A stretch of DNA of 6,882 nucleotides from a candidate division Zixibacteria bacterium DG_27 (lineage in GTDB: Bacteria; Zixibacteria; MSB-5A5; DG-27): positions 1-6,882 of the forward strand of contig LIZU01000060.1 in assembly GCA_001302725.1 (NCBI GenBank). Reading direction: 5' to 3'. The stretch's first letter is position 1. Each line of letters opens with the position of its first letter. A program made the position numbers and the translations under genes. Below, in pieces: positions 5,682 through 6,882 of the stretch. The notes under the pieces are model-generated. The model ran no database searches, was not told the origin of the DNA, and saw only the letters and a program-made list of their open reading frames with translations.

Positions 5682-5761
5682 AAGGCGGAGCCCGGCATCT
5701 AACTACTTAGTGCCCCCTCGCGGGACCACTCTGACGCTAGTTTCCGGGGCCGCTCCGCCTT
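5682..5761. other. GC-rich structured intergenic element closed by a perfect 10-bp stem
   Basis: AAGGCGGAGC (5682-5691) is the exact reverse complement of GCTCCGCCTT (5752-5761). Inside is a second helix, GGCA-t-CTAA (5694-5702) with TTAG-TGCC (5707-5714) around the loop CTAC. A small CCC/GGG hairpin follows at 5715-5724, giving a multi-branched fold of about 80 nt. On the plus strand the closing stem runs into TTTATTTT, terminator-like, although the loop is too long for a standard terminator. It is not a canonical tRNA because there is no T-loop. It could be a non-coding RNA, a transposon-derived palindromic element, or a terminator. The pairing is seen; its identity is unknown. Confidence 0.5.
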
Positions 5762-5884
5762 TATTTTCTAGTTCCCAAACTTCAAATTCTTTTTTGAATT
5801 GTAGTGGCCAACCTGATGATAGTCAAGAAAGAAAACTGTTCAAACATTCAACCCGCAGCTACGGTGGGCAGGACTAAGCTACAA

Positions 5885-5958
5885 GTTGTTCAAGAAGTTC
5901 AATGATTGTTCCACGTGGTTCAATGCTGAACAATGCTGAACTACGCTTCATCGTTGTT
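5885..5958. repeat. GTTCAA/TTGAAC array, copy B (downstream of the YyaL-type gene)
   Basis: Hexamers start at 5888, 5897, 5908 (GTTCCA variant) and 5918, followed by inverted CTGAAC variants at 5926 and 5936. The steps of 9, 11, 10, 8 and 10 bp are identical to copy A, with a constant offset of 448. Bases between hexamers have drifted more than the hexamers. The minus-strand stop of the YyaL-type gene (5948-5950) occupies the same place in the alignment as the remnant's stop at 5500-5502. A further GTTCAA at 5838-5843 lies outside the copy. The remaining spacer, 5762-5884, is AT-rich in its first half and shows no gene. Confidence 0.75.
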
Positions 5959-6882
5959 TGTTGAGGAGTTCCAGCATCTTGCCTACGTCCGTTGTTGGGA
6001 ACTTGCACACATAGTCTCGACAAACATAGGCGGTTGCCTTTCCGTCTATGCTCGTCTGGCCCTCGGTAAATGGAGCTACGCGTATGACATCAGGCGACTC
6101 TTGCTCACTTGGGCGGAGAAGGACTACCTTATTGGGAATAAACCGCGCCCTCACTGACTTCAACATCGCCTTTGTGTCCTCCGCCTTTGAGTCACCGGCC
6201 ACGACCACCTCATAAGAGGGTCCTCTCCCGAAGTCGATGGCAACCATCAGTTGGGTATGCGCGGACGGTGATTGTCTGACACCCGTGGAAAAAGCGCGTT
6301 CGATTCTAGCTGCCGCCTCTTCTAGATCGGACTCTGCGGTGATACGTCCGAGACGAAGCAGGTTGAGCATTGCTACAGAGTTGCCAGACGGTACGGCACC
6401 GTCGTAAACCTCTTTGCTGCGTACGATCAGGTCTTCCCCATCGTCAGGTGTGAAATAGAATCCACCGTTCTGCTCATCCCAGAAGTGTTCGAACATGATC
6501 TTATTCAATTCAAGAGCGGCCTGAATGTAGCCCGCATCAAAGGTTGTCTCGTACAGCTCAAGCAGCCCCCAGGTCAGAAAGGCGTAGTCATCAATGTAGG
6601 CCGTTATCGCAGCTTCGCCATCTCTATAGCGGTGGAAGAGCCTGCCTCCGCGGTCGCACATATTCTTCAAAATGAAATCGACGCACACCTCAGCCACTCC
6701 CGCATACCCGGGGTCATCGAAGGTTCGCGCTGCTTTGGCCAGGGCGGCGACCATCAAGCCATTCCAGTCCGTCAGAATCTTGTCGTCCTTATGAGGATGA
6801 ACGCGTTTCTCGCGCGCAGCGAAAAGTCTCTCGCGTGCTTTGGTCACACGCATCCGAACATCTTGTTCAGACATTTTCAGCT
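5948..6882 (-). CDS. YyaL/SSP411-type thioredoxin-domain protein (DUF255), C-terminal part
   Basis: The frame is open to the window edge (two codons, Leu-Lys, precede the first visible Met at 6874), so this is about the last 311 residues of a protein usually near 680-700 long. The missing N-terminal half should hold the thioredoxin-like DUF255 domain. The visible part belongs to the alpha/alpha-toroid region related to six-hairpin glycosidases. It shows REKRVHPHKDDKILTDWNGL just after the first visible Met region, then IDDYAFLTWGLLELYE, GGFYFTPDD, and DGAVPSGNSVAMLNLLRL. All are hallmark stretches of the family. The C-terminus ends YVCRDYVCKFP and KMLELLNKQR. The biochemical role of the family is unsettled. 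No link to the acl operon is evident beyond same-strand orientation, and the 656-bp repeat-bearing spacer argues against cotranscription. Confidence 0.92.
   Translation of the reverse strand, partial: LKMSEQDVRMRVTKARERLFAAREKRVHPHKDDKILTDWNGLMVAALAKAARTFDDPGYAGVAEVCVDFILKNMCDRGGRLFHRYRDGEAAITAYIDDYAFLTWGLLELYETTFDAGYIQAALELNKIMFEHFWDEQNGGFYFTPDDGEDLIVRSKEVYDGAVPSGNSVAMLNLLRLGRITAESDLEEAAARIERAFSTGVRQSPSAHTQLMVAIDFGRGPSYEVVVAGDSKAEDTKAMLKSVRARFIPNKVVLLRPSEQESPDVIRVAPFTEGQTSIDGKATAYVCRDYVCKFPTTDVGKMLELLNKQR

Noticed and set aside
5684..5759. tRNA-sized cloverleaf (76 nt, GGCGGAG pairing with CTCCGCC)
   Set aside because: No T-loop motif (TTCRANNCC) at the required place on either strand, and the inner helices do not fit the D, anticodon and T arm geometry.
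5813..5819. CTGATGA, the core start of a hammerhead ribozyme
   Set aside because: No stem II and no correctly placed GAAA and closing stem follow; a chance heptamer.
5399..5941. CRISPR array
   Set aside because: Units are 6 bp with 2-5 bp between them and include inverted copies; there are no spacer-length intervals and no cas genes.

Overview
The window looks like a piece of a Gram-negative bacterial chromosome of moderate G+C. A lipobox-type lipoprotein and a signal-peptide-bearing putative outer-membrane barrel protein imply a two-membrane envelope. No gene identifies the phylum. The ATP-citrate lyase locus and repeat-rich spacers would suit an uncultured lineage, but that is inference.

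Layout. Positions 60-668 (minus) encode a small lipoprotein with two tandem carboxypeptidase-regulatory-like beta-sandwich repeats, driven by a near-consensus promoter at 715-743. A 394-bp divergent spacer (669-1062) holds a degenerate 7-bp tandem repeat and a strong 13-bp-paired hairpin (882-928). Positions 1063-1800 (plus) encode a secreted, probably outer-membrane beta-barrel protein. It runs tail to tail, 19 bp apart, into a two-gene minus-strand operon. First comes 5291-4011, a succinyl-CoA-synthetase-beta-like ATP-grasp subunit (aclB). After 43 bp comes 3967-1820, a fusion of a succinyl-CoA-synthetase-alpha-like module with a citryl-CoA-lyase/citrate-synthase module (aclA). Together they should form ATP-citrate lyase, which cleaves citrate with ATP and CoA to acetyl-CoA and oxaloacetate. 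This is the key step of the reductive TCA cycle, or otherwise a cytosolic acetyl-CoA source. The operon has a near-consensus promoter at 5335-5363.

The 656-bp spacer 5292-5947 is the least ordinary part. It carries two copies (5437-5510 and 5885-5958) of an array of GTTCAA/TTGAAC hexamers whose spacing is identical in both copies. Each copy begins at the stop codon of a minus-strand reading frame. Between them lie a likely zinc-ribbon gene remnant (about 5500-5605) and a GC-rich structured element closed by a perfect 10-bp inverted repeat (5682-5761). The right end (5948 to the window edge, minus) is the C-terminal part of a YyaL/SSP411-type (DUF255) thioredoxin-domain protein whose N-terminus lies outside the window.

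The best candidates for something undescribed are the duplicated array next to the acl promoter, the two structured intergenic elements, and the SCS-like character of the citrate lyase. None amounts to a demonstrated new system.
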